Shown here: piece by piece, positions 1 to 6,871 of the stretch
Numbering within the stretch: position 1 is the stretch's first letter
How the letters are laid out: each line of letters begins with the position of its first letter
From: Alcaligenaceae bacterium
GTDB taxonomy: Bacteria; Pseudomonadota; Gammaproteobacteria; Burkholderiales; Burkholderiaceae
Reading direction: 5' to 3'
Length of the DNA: 13,147 bases
NCBI GenBank assembly: GCA_947372575.1
Contig: CANBUF010000015.1
Coordinates: 1 to 13,147, forward strand
The notes under the pieces: model-generated
What the model saw: only the letters and a program-made list of their open reading frames with translations
Database searches by the model: none
Told to the model about the DNA's origin: nothing
Position numbers and translations under genes: made by a program

Positions 1-249
1 GCGCATCCACAGCACCCTTACACCCAAGGCCTGATGCGCTGTATTCCCGTGCCGGGCCGGACTATTCCCGGCGGCAAGCTGGGCACCATCCCTGGCGTGG
101 TGCCTTCCCTGATCGGTGAGATTATTGGCTGTGCGTTTCGCGACCGTTGCGCACAGGCGCAAGCAATCTGCGAACACACCATACCGGTACACCGTGCACC
201 TGGCGGCCAACAATGGCGGTGTGTACAGAACGCTGGAGTCCCCGCATGA
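1..249 (+). CDS. Peptide ABC transporter ATP-binding protein, DppD/OppD-like (3' end only)
   Basis: The window opens inside this gene. Frame 1 runs for 82 codons to TGA at 247-249, and the start lies off the left edge. What remains is the C-terminal tail typical of DppD/OppD-family ATPases. It has the HPYTQGL segment, then a proline/glycine stretch with IPG, and a Cys-containing CAFRDRCAQAQAICE motif of the oligopeptide/dipeptide ATPase C-terminal domain. The nucleotide-binding core is not in view. In this family the protein pairs with a DppF-type partner to energise peptide (or nickel/opine) import at the inner membrane. The next gene is exactly that partner, overlapping at ATGA, so the two are probably translationally coupled. 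The substrate cannot be told from this fragment. Confidence 0.9.
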   Translation, partial: AHPQHPYTQGLMRCIPVPGRTIPGGKLGTIPGVVPSLIGEIIGCAFRDRCAQAQAICEHTIPVHRAPGGQQWRCVQNAGVPA

Positions 250-1205
250 CCGCGCTGATTCAAACCCAAGGTATTCATCGAACCTTTTCGGTCAGCACTG
301 GGATGTTCAAACCCCGGCAAACGCTGCACGCAGTCAACGGGGTCGATCTGACCATCAATCGTGGCGATGTCATGGGCATTGTGGGTGAGTCCGGCTGTGG
401 CAAATCCACACTCGCCAAAATGCTCCTGGGATTAACGCCTCCGAGCCAGGGCAGCATTCTGATTGAAGGTCAGGACATCGCATCGATGGATCGCCGTGAA
501 CTCGCGCGTCGGGTTCAACCGGTATTCCAGGATCCCTATTCGTCCCTGAATCCACGTCGCGATATTGCGTCGATCGTCGCCTTTCCACTGGATATCGTAG
601 GTCAGGGCACCAAACAGTCGCGTCGAAGCAAGGCGATTGAGATGCTTGAGCGTGTGGGCCTGCCCGCACGCTATGCTGACAGCACTCCCGGCCAGCTCTC
701 AGGGGGTCAGCGACAGCGCGTAGCGATTGCGCGCGCACTCGTCATTCAACCAGAAATTGTGATTTGTGATGAACCAACGTCAGCGCTGGATGTCTCCGTG
801 CAGGCACAAATTCTGAACCTGCTGATGGATCTGCGCCAGGAATTCAATCTGACCTATGTCTTCATTAGCCACAACCTGGCTGTCGTCGAACATATCGCAA
901 CGCAGGTCGCAGTGATGTACCTGGGCAGAATCGCTGAAATGTCCCAAACAGCAGAATTATTCCGCCACCCGCGCCACCCCTATACGCAGGCCTTATTGGC
1001 CTCGGTACTGACGCCTGATACGACGCTTGGGATTCCTGATATGGGTCTGGGGCTATCTTTCCCTGACCCGCTCCATCCTCCATCAGGTTGTACCTTTCAT
1101 CCTCGTTGCAAACAAAAGATTGCGGGCTGTTCGAACGACCGCCCTAACCTTGTACGCGATACAAAGGGCGAAGTTGCCTGCCATCTTTATCGGGATGCCT
1201 CGTAA
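246..1205 (+). CDS. Peptide ABC transporter ATP-binding protein, DppF/OppF-like
   Basis: This is the second ATPase of a peptide/nickel-type ABC importer, 319 aa from ATG 246. That start overlaps the DppD-like stop (ATGA) and begins MTALIQTQGI, where the family begins; the frame stays open upstream to 147, but that would run through the previous gene. Visible motifs are Walker A GESGCGKST (about residues 47-55), signature LSGGQRQR (151-158), Walker B IVICDE (171-176) and the switch His in FISHNLA. The C-terminal oligopeptide-transporter domain has GCTFHPRC. The length matches DppF/OppF (about 320-330 aa). It is the last gene of its operon, whose binding protein and permeases should lie left of the window. 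The stop at 1203-1205 is only 15 bp from the convergent dehydrogenase gene, with no hairpin terminator between. Confidence 0.93.
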   Translation: MTALIQTQGIHRTFSVSTGMFKPRQTLHAVNGVDLTINRGDVMGIVGESGCGKSTLAKMLLGLTPPSQGSILIEGQDIASMDRRELARRVQPVFQDPYSSLNPRRDIASIVAFPLDIVGQGTKQSRRSKAIEMLERVGLPARYADSTPGQLSGGQRQRVAIARALVIQPEIVICDEPTSALDVSVQAQILNLLMDLRQEFNLTYVFISHNLAVVEHIATQVAVMYLGRIAEMSQTAELFRHPRHPYTQALLASVLTPDTTLGIPDMGLGLSFPDPLHPPSGCTFHPRCKQKIAGCSNDRPNLVRDTKGEVACHLYRDAS

Positions 1206-1220
1206 AATTCGATCAGGCTC

Positions 1221-2147
1221 TCAGTAGCCGTCCTGCCTATCAACCAGATTCAAGAGCGGCTCTCCGTGATTGAGGCGACGTATGTTTTCGCGAAGCTGAG
1301 CGAGGATGCTGTCAAAACTGGCTTCGGCAGCAATGTGTGGTGTCACAATCACATTGGGGTTTGACCAAAAGGGACTATCTGAGGGCAGTGGCTCTTTTTC
1401 AAAGACATCAATAATTGCACCGCGCAGGTGCTGGTTTTCTAGCATGGCAAGCACATCGGCGGAGATCAGATGTCCGCCACGGCCGCAATGAATTAATGCG
1501 GCTCCAGAAGGCAGTGCCGCTAGCGTCGTGCGATTGAGAATCCCACGGGTTTGATCCGTAAGTGGCAACAGACATACCAGAATGTCAGTCCCATCGAGGA
1601 AGGCATTGAATTGCGCCTCGCCATGAAAACTCTGCATACCTAATATTGTTTTTTCTTGGCGAGACCAACCGCTTACGCTGAACCCCATGCGCAGCAACTC
1701 CCCAGCGACATGAGAACCTAGCTGCCCAACGCCCATGATGCCAACCCGACAGGATGCAGCCACAGTCGGAGCAATTTTCTCCCAATATTTACGACGCTGA
1801 TTGGCCAACACCCGATCAAGATTGCGATAGTAATAGAGCACACCCCACAGGATGAACTCGGTCATGCCAATCGTCAGGTCTGGCGCAACGATTCTGCACA
1901 GTGGCAGCGCTGGCAACTCTGGATCGCTGAGAATATTGTCGATGCCTGCAGCAATTCCATGGATCAGACGTAGTTGGGGAAATTTAGCCAAGGCACCGTC
2001 TGGCGGAGCCCAGCATACCGCCACCTCCGCTTCTACAGCCCCCGGGTCATCTGCCAGGAAGACTTCGATCTCACCTGCATGTTGTTGGGCAAGCAGAGCC
2101 AACTTGGGGATATCACTGCTCATTCCGAGAAAAACGACTTTGGTCAT
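1221..2147 (-). CDS. D-2-hydroxyacid dehydrogenase, GhrA-like (glyoxylate/hydroxypyruvate reductase A family)
   Basis: A 308-aa NAD(P)-dependent D-isomer-specific 2-hydroxyacid dehydrogenase, probably cytosolic. The N-terminal substrate domain is followed by a Rossmann domain with GVGQLG (about 139-144). The catalytic triad is visible: Arg223 in CGRGG, Glu252 in DVFEKEPLP and His271 in TPHIAA. The length and the WAPPDG and AAGID segments fit the GhrA subgroup (E. coli GhrA is about 312 aa), which reduces glyoxylate and hydroxypyruvate. The actual substrate here is not shown. The gene starts 10 bp after the methyltransferase stop, so it is probably the last gene of the same transcript. The ribosome site before ATG is weak, which suggests translational coupling to the gene upstream. 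Confidence 0.88.
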   Translation of the reverse strand: MTKVVFLGMSSDIPKLALLAQQHAGEIEVFLADDPGAVEAEVAVCWAPPDGALAKFPQLRLIHGIAAGIDNILSDPELPALPLCRIVAPDLTIGMTEFILWGVLYYYRNLDRVLANQRRKYWEKIAPTVAASCRVGIMGVGQLGSHVAGELLRMGFSVSGWSRQEKTILGMQSFHGEAQFNAFLDGTDILVCLLPLTDQTRGILNRTTLAALPSGAALIHCGRGGHLISADVLAMLENQHLRGAIIDVFEKEPLPSDSPFWSNPNVIVTPHIAAEASFDSILAQLRENIRRLNHGEPLLNLVDRQDGY

Positions 2148-2157
2148 AATTTAGCCA

Positions 2158-2808
2158 TCAAGCGACAACAGTGTATTCAAAAGCCCAGAAATAAGACCAG
2201 GCGGTGTATGCAGAATCTTTGCCTATACCCTGCACGACCTCGATCAGTTGATTTTCAGTGGGGAAATTTTTAAGTACACGGTGTGTTGAGCCATCTTCCA
2301 GAGGGCGGGTCTGATACGTATTACCCTGAGCATCAGACTCGGACAGCGGCGTGCTGCTGCCCTTGACGAACAAATTATCCAGAAACACAACCTTTGCGCC
2401 TGGTTTGAGCACGCGATGCAATCCACGCAGGAATTCACGCTGGCGATCAACGGGAATATGTGAATACCAAAAACCGGCAAAGGCAGCATCGTAGAGTTGA
2501 GAAGGCTGCGGGATCTCATAAGCGTCACCAATCAGCCATTGCACCGGCGCCACAGCGACAGCCAAACCAGCCAGTCGGCTGCGTGCGACGTCGAAGGTTT
2601 CGGACGAGGCATCCAGTGCGACCAGACTCTGTGCAACAGGCGCGATGTATTGCGTCCAATACCCTGTCCCTGCGGCAATCTCCAGCACATTGGCGTGTTC
2701 AAACTTAGGCGCGAGCCATTGCTCAATTACACGCAGATCGGCCTGGCGTTCTGGCTTAAGATAAATCTTGTCGTACTCTTTTGCGCGTGCGGCGTAGTAG
2801 GCTTTCAT
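2158..2808 (-). CDS. Class I SAM-dependent methyltransferase
   Basis: A 216-aa protein with the class I methyltransferase fold. Motif I is VLEIAAGTGYWT (about 41-52), the end of strand 2 carries the acidic residue Asp66 in VALDAS, a motif II/III region GDAYEIP follows, and VLKPGAKVVFLDN is the usual post-III segment. No substrate-specific domain is recognisable, so the methyl acceptor is unknown. It lies 27 bp downstream of gltL and 10 bp upstream of the GhrA-like gene, all on the minus strand, and is probably co-transcribed with the transporter. No good Shine-Dalgarno is visible before ATG 2806-2808, but the start agrees with the family's KAYYAARAKEYD opening. Confidence 0.88.
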   Translation of the reverse strand: MKAYYAARAKEYDKIYLKPERQADLRVIEQWLAPKFEHANVLEIAAGTGYWTQYIAPVAQSLVALDASSETFDVARSRLAGLAVAVAPVQWLIGDAYEIPQPSQLYDAAFAGFWYSHIPVDRQREFLRGLHRVLKPGAKVVFLDNLFVKGSSTPLSESDAQGNTYQTRPLEDGSTHRVLKNFPTENQLIEVVQGIGKDSAYTAWSYFWAFEYTVVA

Positions 2809-2835
2809 GTTGGGTGAGCGTCAAACACGCAGAAA

Positions 2836-3576
2836 TTAATGTTGCAGGATCTTGGACAAAAAGTGAATGGCTCGATCGCTCTTGGGTTGGTTAAAGAATT
2901 CTTCTTTGGTTGCGTCTTCGACGATTTCGCCCTGATCCATAAAGATCACGCGATGTGCGACCTTTCGCGCAAAACCCATCTCATGAGTCACAACCATCAT
3001 GGTCATGCCTTCTTTGGCAAGCGTGACCATCACGTCAAGCACTTCGCCAACCATTTCGGGATCGAGCGCAGAGGTCGGCTCATCAAACAGCATCACAACA
3101 GGATCCATACTAAGCGCGCGAGCAATCGCGACTCGCTGTTGCTGACCACCAGACAACTGACCAGGGTGTTTGTCTTTGTGTGCAGTGAGCCCCACGCGAT
3201 CGAGCATCTTGAGGCCACGCGCAAGCGCCTCATCGGGGCTCCGTCCTAATACTTTAACCTGGGCAAGTGTCAGATTCTCTGTCACGTTCAAATGCGGGAA
3301 TAATTCAAAATGCTGAAATACCATGCCAACCTGACTACGTAATTTTGGCAGGTTGGTCTTGGGGTCGTGCAAAGCGACACCATTAATTGTAAGCTGACCT
3401 TCCTGGAAGGGCTCAAGCGCATTGACTGTTTTGATCAAGGTCGACTTGCCTGAACCGGAAGGACCACAGACCACCACGACCTCGCCACGATTCACATGTG
3501 TCGAGCAGTTTTTAAGCACATTAAAACTGCCATACCATTTTGAAACATTCGCGATTTCAATCATTTTTTCGGCCAT
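2836..3576 (-). CDS. gltL: Glutamate/aspartate ABC transporter ATP-binding protein GltL
   Basis: A 246-aa polar amino acid ABC transporter ATPase, peripheral to the inner membrane, powering the GltJ-GltK permease pair. Motifs are Walker [10 protein letters not shown] (38-46), Q-loop [10 protein letters not shown], signature LSGGQQQR (141-148), Walker B MLFDEP (162-167), D-loop SALDPEM and switch VTHEM. From memory it resembles E. coli GltL closely over its whole length. ATG 3576 is chosen because GGAAA lies about 6 nt upstream on the minus strand. The internal Met5 (3564) would match the E. coli start but has only an A-tract before it. It is separated from gltK by 98 bp, longer than the other gaps in the operon. 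It is followed at 27 bp by the methyltransferase. Confidence 0.95.
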   Translation of the reverse strand: MAEKMIEIANVSKWYGSFNVLKNCSTHVNRGEVVVVCGPSGSGKSTLIKTVNALEPFQEGQLTINGVALHDPKTNLPKLRSQVGMVFQHFELFPHLNVTENLTLAQVKVLGRSPDEALARGLKMLDRVGLTAHKDKHPGQLSGGQQQRVAIARALSMDPVVMLFDEPTSALDPEMVGEVLDVMVTLAKEGMTMMVVTHEMGFARKVAHRVIFMDQGEIVEDATKEEFFNQPKSDRAIHFLSKILQH

Positions 3577-3624
3577 GAGTATTTCCAGAAAACGGTGTCA
3601 ATTAATAAGTAAGAATATTCAAGG

Positions 3625-3638
3625 GTGGGAAGGCCCAC
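3625..3638 (-). other. Small hairpin in the gltK-gltL intergenic gap
   Basis: GTGGG, a 4-nt loop (AAGG) and CCCAC form a perfect but short stem inside the 98-bp gap between gltK and gltL. No T-run follows on the minus strand, so it is unlikely to be a terminator. It could be a minor mRNA-processing or stability element, or chance. Confidence 0.3.
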
Positions 3639-3674
3639 TCCATGCCAGACTAAGTAGCGGCAACCCAAGCCCAA

Positions 3675-4364
3675 CTAGGCTATCGCAATACGTTTTTGTA
3701 ATTGCTTAACCAGCAGTGAGGCGGCCAGAGAAATCACAAAATACACCACGGCAGCAAACAGGTACATCTCGACCAACCGCCCATCGCGCTGGGCGATTTT
3801 GCTCGCCGCACCGAGAAAGTCTGTCAACGACAAGACATACACCAACGACGTATCCTGAAACAGCACGATCGCCTGAGTCAGTAAAAGCGGGGTCATCGAG
3901 CGAAAGGCCTGAGGCAACACCACATAGCCCATCACCTGGTGATAGCGCATGCCCAGCGCCTGCGCTGCACCGACCTGCCCTCTTGGCACAGCCTGAATGC
4001 CTGCACGCATGATCTCAGAAAAATAGGCGGCCTCGAACAAAGAGAAGGTCACCAGCGCGGACATGAACGCCCCCACCGCCATCGGTCGCTCTGAACCCGT
4101 GATCCATTGTCCGATATAGGGCAGTAAATAATAAAACCAGAAAATCACAAGCACTAACGGCAGGGAACGAATCAGGTTGACCTAGCCGGCAGCAAACTTT
4201 TGCAACAGTGTGAAACTGGACAGCCGCATCATCGCAATAAGTGTGCCAAGAATAATCCCAGAGACTGCGGACAGCGCAGTCAGCAACAGCGTAAAGCTCA
4301 TCCCCTCTTTAAAAAGGTAGGGCCAGGTCCGTGTAATGACATCAAAATCGAAGTTGCTAAACAT
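3675..4364 (-). pseudogene. gltK: Glutamate/aspartate ABC transporter permease GltK, interrupted by an in-frame TAG
   Basis: This is the inner-membrane permease subunit that pairs with GltJ. From ATG 4364 (GGAAAA upstream) the frame runs 60 codons, meets TAG (plus-strand cta at 4182-4184), then continues in the same frame to the stop at 3675. The whole is 229 residues counting the stop, against about 224 for E. coli GltK. The residues around the break align with E. coli GltK, where FAKAYVNVFRSIPLV becomes [18 protein letters not shown] single TAT or TAC to TAG change at a tyrosine therefore explains it. The part after the stop keeps the permease EAA-type loop ([20 protein letters not shown]) and membrane segments with no further damage, implying a recent lesion, a sequencing error or amber suppression. 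Reinitiation at GTG 4154 would give 159 aa lacking the first membrane segment. Confidence 0.85.
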
Positions 4365-4385
4365 GTAGGTTTTCCAAATGTCGCC

Positions 4386-5135
4386 TTAGTGGATAGCGGG
4401 ACTGACGGGACTGCCCAGATAGCCCGGCACGGCAACTGCTTTTTCGAGCCTGCGCATGGCGTAGGTCACAACCATATTGGTGAGCAGATACAGGATCGTT
4501 GCAACGGTAAACGCCTCAAACACCTGAAAGGAAAACTCCTGCATGGAGCGCGCGCGCGCGGTGAGCTCCATCAGACCGATGGTGAGCGCAACCGAGGTAT
4601 TTTTAATCGTATTGAGTAATTCAGAGGTGAGTGGCGGCAAAATCACGCGAAACACCATCGGCAATAATATGTAGCGATACGTCTGGTAAGTAGTCATTCC
4701 CAGCGCAGTACTCGCCATTTGCTGGCCTTTGGGCAAGGACAGCACACCCGTCTTGACTTGCTCGGCCACACGAGCTGACATAAACAGGCCCAATCCAACC
4801 ACCGCAGTATAAAAGGCCGCATTCGGAAGCTGTTTAAGCCAGTTTCCAACATCCTTGGGGACCAGTTCAGGCACTACGAAATACCAGAGAAACAACTGCA
4901 CGAGCAAAGGAATATTGCGAAAGAGCTCAACGTAGGCATCGCCAATCAAACGACCAAACCGATTGGGCAAGGTACGCAAGACCCCAACACATACGCCGAG
5001 CACCATTGCGACAATCCAGGCAAAGAATGCCGTCGTCAGCGTCCAGACAAGACCTGAAAGCAACATATCAAGATAAGTGCCCTTACCCTCAGGCGACACC
5101 TCAAACAAAATGCCCCAGTTCCAGTGATAGTTCAC
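4386..5135 (-). CDS. gltJ: Glutamate/aspartate ABC transporter permease GltJ
   Basis: A 249-aa inner-membrane permease of the His/Glu/Gln/Arg/opine family. Hydrophobic segments are visible at about 25-50 and in later stretches, and the cytoplasmic EAA-type loop is around STALGMTTYQTYRYILLPMVFR. The opening NYHWNWGILFEVSPEG and the later YVELFRNIPLLVQLFLWYFVVPELVP match GltJ. The start is GTG at 5133-5135, chosen from that N-terminal alignment and an AAGGAA Shine-Dalgarno about 7 nt upstream on the minus strand. With GltK it forms the transmembrane channel. It follows gltI after 81 bp containing a hairpin, and precedes gltK by 21 bp. Confidence 0.95.
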   Translation of the reverse strand: MNYHWNWGILFEVSPEGKGTYLDMLLSGLVWTLTTAFFAWIVAMVLGVCVGVLRTLPNRFGRLIGDAYVELFRNIPLLVQLFLWYFVVPELVPKDVGNWLKQLPNAAFYTAVVGLGLFMSARVAEQVKTGVLSLPKGQQMASTALGMTTYQTYRYILLPMVFRVILPPLTSELLNTIKNTSVALTIGLMELTARARSMQEFSFQVFEAFTVATILYLLTNMVVTYAMRRLEKAVAVPGYLGSPVSPAIH

Positions 5136-5165
5136 GCAGTGTTTCCTTTGGTTTTAAAACTGAAA

Positions 5166-5204
5166 GAGCGCTGCCTGACCAGAATTTATGTCAGCGCAGC
5201 GCTC
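5166..5204 (-). other. Intercistronic hairpin between gltI and gltJ (possible attenuator or mRNA stabiliser)
   Basis: On the minus strand GAGCGCTGCGCTGAC pairs with GTCAGGCAGCGCTC, leaving a 2-nt bulge and a loop of about 10 nt. The stem is GC-rich and sits directly after gltI and before gltJ. The downstream bases are T-rich but not a clean T-run. Such hairpins after the binding-protein gene are known in ABC importer operons, where they raise the amount of binding protein relative to membrane subunits. That role here is inferred. Confidence 0.65.
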
Positions 5205-5216
5205 GAGCTATTCAAA

Positions 5217-6131
5217 TCAATAGCTGGCAGGATCTGGGTTATCAGTAGGATTGGCCAGCGCTTTTTTGAGCTCTGCTGTCATTGCCTGATTCATGACTAA
5301 GCCCTTGGGTGGAATAGGCTTTTCAAACCACTTTGAATAGAGAACTTGCATCTCTGGTGATTTGTAGAGTTTTGCAGCTGCGGCATCCACGGCCTTTTTA
5401 AAGTCAGGATCATCACGACGCATCATTGCGCTATAAGGTTCTGGTTTTGAAAAAGCGTCTTTGGAAATCACATAATCGCCAGGTGTCTTAGAGGCAGCAA
5501 CCAGGCCAGCCAACAGAATATCATCCATCACAAAGGCTGCTGCACGTCCCGTCTCGACCATCAAAAATGCCTCAGGGTGGTCTTTGGCTGTGAGGATCGT
5601 CAAGCCAAGGTTCATGGCAGTATTGGCCTCTGAGACTTGTTTGAGATTGGTGGTGCCGGCAGTCGACACGACTGTCTTGCCTTTGAGGCTTGCGATATCA
5701 GTGATACCGGAATCTTTTTTGCTGACGTAACGGCTGGCAGTCAGGTAATAGGTCGGAGCAAACGCGACTTGCTTTTGACGCTCTGCGTTGTTGGTGGTCG
5801 AGCCGCACTCAAGATCAATCGTGCCATTGGCAATCAGTGGAATGCGTGTAGCTGAGGTGACAGGATTGAGTTTGACCTCAAGCTTGGGCATCTTAAGCTG
5901 GCTCTGGATATCGGCGACGATAAAAGCGCAAATGTCCATCGCATAACCGACAGCTTGCTGTTTATCGTCGTAGTAAGAAAATGGGACAGAGGCGTCGCGA
6001 TGACCGATGCTGATGGCACCTGTCTCTTTAATTTTTTTAAGTGTGCCCGTGAGTTCCTGGGCCATCACTGAACCACTCAGCATGATCCCGGCAAGTGTCG
6101 CCAGACCATAGTTGATATATTTACTTTGCAT
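5217..6131 (-). CDS. gltI: Glutamate/aspartate periplasmic binding protein GltI
   Basis: A 304-aa solute-binding protein of family 3 that delivers glutamate/aspartate to GltJK. It has a Sec signal peptide (basic start, hydrophobic LATLAGIMLSGSVMA, likely cleaved after Ala24 before QELTG). The mature domain shows GHRDASVPFSYYDD, RIPLIANGTIDLECGSTTNN and AKDH, closely matching E. coli GltI. An AGGAG Shine-Dalgarno (plus-strand ctcct, 6138-6142) lies 6 nt before ATG 6131 and is the strongest ribosome site in the operon. It is the first gene of the gltIJKL series, 138 bp downstream of the Lrp-type gene in the same direction, and probably has its own promoter in that gap. Confidence 0.96.
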   Translation of the reverse strand: MQSKYINYGLATLAGIMLSGSVMAQELTGTLKKIKETGAISIGHRDASVPFSYYDDKQQAVGYAMDICAFIVADIQSQLKMPKLEVKLNPVTSATRIPLIANGTIDLECGSTTNNAERQKQVAFAPTYYLTASRYVSKKDSGITDIASLKGKTVVSTAGTTNLKQVSEANTAMNLGLTILTAKDHPEAFLMVETGRAAAFVMDDILLAGLVAASKTPGDYVISKDAFSKPEPYSAMMRRDDPDFKKAVDAAAAKLYKSPEMQVLYSKWFEKPIPPKGLVMNQAMTAELKKALANPTDNPDPASY

Positions 6132-6293
6132 GTAATACTCCTGGTAAGTTCCCGAAGGTAACGACTAATAATACTCATTTTGCAGAGAAATATCGGTTAT
6201 CTAACAAAGTTTGAGGGAAAATACTCATGTTACGAATGTGTAGATGACGTATTGACAAATAGCAAGTTATTAGCTTTGAGTACGAATGGGTAG
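6132..6293. promoter_or_regulatory. gltI upstream region with short repeats spaced 50 bp
   Basis: This 138-bp gap (plus the last codons of the Lrp gene) should hold the gltI promoter, but no strong -35/-10 pair stands out; minus-strand TTGTCA (plus tgacaa, 6253-6258) is the best -35-like element. Two short repeats recur exactly 50 bp apart. AATACTCAT is at 6170-6178 and 6220-6228. TACGAATG(T/G)GTAG is at 6231-6243 and 6281-6293. A partial AATACTC copy is at 6135-6141 beside the ribosome site. They may be regulator sites on one face of the helix, or coincidence in AT-rich DNA. Confidence 0.35.
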
Positions 6294-6740
6294 CGCCGTT
6301 TTATAACGGACCTGTTTGAGCGCAAAGCTTGAGCGGATTTTTTCAATTCCAGGAATCGGCGTGAGCTGCTCAAGGATGAATTTTTCGAGTGCTGCGATAT
6401 CTGCAACCGCCACACGAATCAGATAATCACTGTCTCCCGTCATGAGGTAGCACTCCATCACTTCGTCATGTTCGCTGATACGTTGTTCAAAGTGCGCAAG
6501 CGCCTCCTTGCTCTGACTTTTAAGACTGATGTTGATGAAGACGTTCAAACCCAGTCCGAGTGCCTTGGCGTTCGCAATCGCGACATAGCGATCAATGACC
6601 CCCGCAGCCTCAAGTGCCCTGACGCGCGCCAGACAGGGGGACGGACTCAGATGTATACGTCTGGCCAATTCAATATTGGACAGTGCCCCGTCAACCTGCA
6701 ATTCCGTCAAAATCTTTAAATCAATCGAATCAAGGTTCAT
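6270..6740 (-). CDS. Lrp/AsnC family transcriptional regulator
   Basis: A 156-aa feast/famine regulator. Residues about 4-50 form the winged helix-turn-helix (LDSIDLKILTELQ, then SNIELARRIHLSPSPCLARV and the LEAAGVI wing). Residues about 65-145 form the RAM/AsnC ligand-binding domain, with ECYLMTGDSDYLIRVAV. ATG 6740 is chosen because it puts LDSIDLKIL at the N-terminus as in the family; an upstream TTG would add 19 atypical residues. The gene is divergent from the E1 gene with 131 bp between. In Pseudomonas putida an Lrp-type gene (mdeR) likewise neighbours the E1 gene mdeB, so control of the E1 in response to an amino acid is a reasonable inference. Confidence 0.93.
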   Translation of the reverse strand: MNLDSIDLKILTELQVDGALSNIELARRIHLSPSPCLARVRALEAAGVIDRYVAIANAKALGLGLNVFINISLKSQSKEALAHFEQRISEHDEVMECYLMTGDSDYLIRVAVADIAALEKFILEQLTPIPGIEKIRSSFALKQVRYKTALPIRTQS

Positions 6741-6871
6741 TATTCTGTTATTTTTAGATTCACAGCATTTAATTCTAAATAATATCATTCCAGTCAATCA
6801 TTTAGGCATCCCATGCTGTGCACTAGTCTTTAGAATATTGCTTATCCTTCCAGACAATCAGAGCCTCCCTT
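6741..6871. promoter_or_regulatory. Divergent lrp-E1 control region with TTTAGAAT boxes
   Basis: The intergenic region is AT-rich and holds three related boxes. TTTTTAGATT is at 6751-6760, ATTCTAAA at 6772-6779 and TTTAGAAT at 6829-6836. The second and third are exact reverse complements. The first two form an inverted repeat (TTTTTAGA at 6751-6758, TCTAAATA at 6774-6781, 7 of 8 pairs). TAGAAT at 6831-6836 could be the -10 of the E1 promoter, but no good -35 lies before it, as expected of an activator-dependent promoter. Lrp-family proteins bind such degenerate AT-rich palindromes. The E1 gene's own ribosome site is weak. Confidence 0.45.

Noticed and set aside
1206..1220. Terminator between convergent dppF-like and ghrA-like genes
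   Set aside because: The 15-bp gap has no inverted repeat or T-run.
2839..3249. 136-codon plus-strand frame opposite gltL
   Set aside because: It is the complement of a clear ABC ATPase gene and its translation is a His/Lys-rich string without a known fold.
4182..4184. TAG in gltK as programmed recoding (pyrrolysine or similar)
   Set aside because: The relatives have tyrosine there, no recoding signal or Pyl gene is visible, and a one-base nonsense change or sequencing error is simpler.
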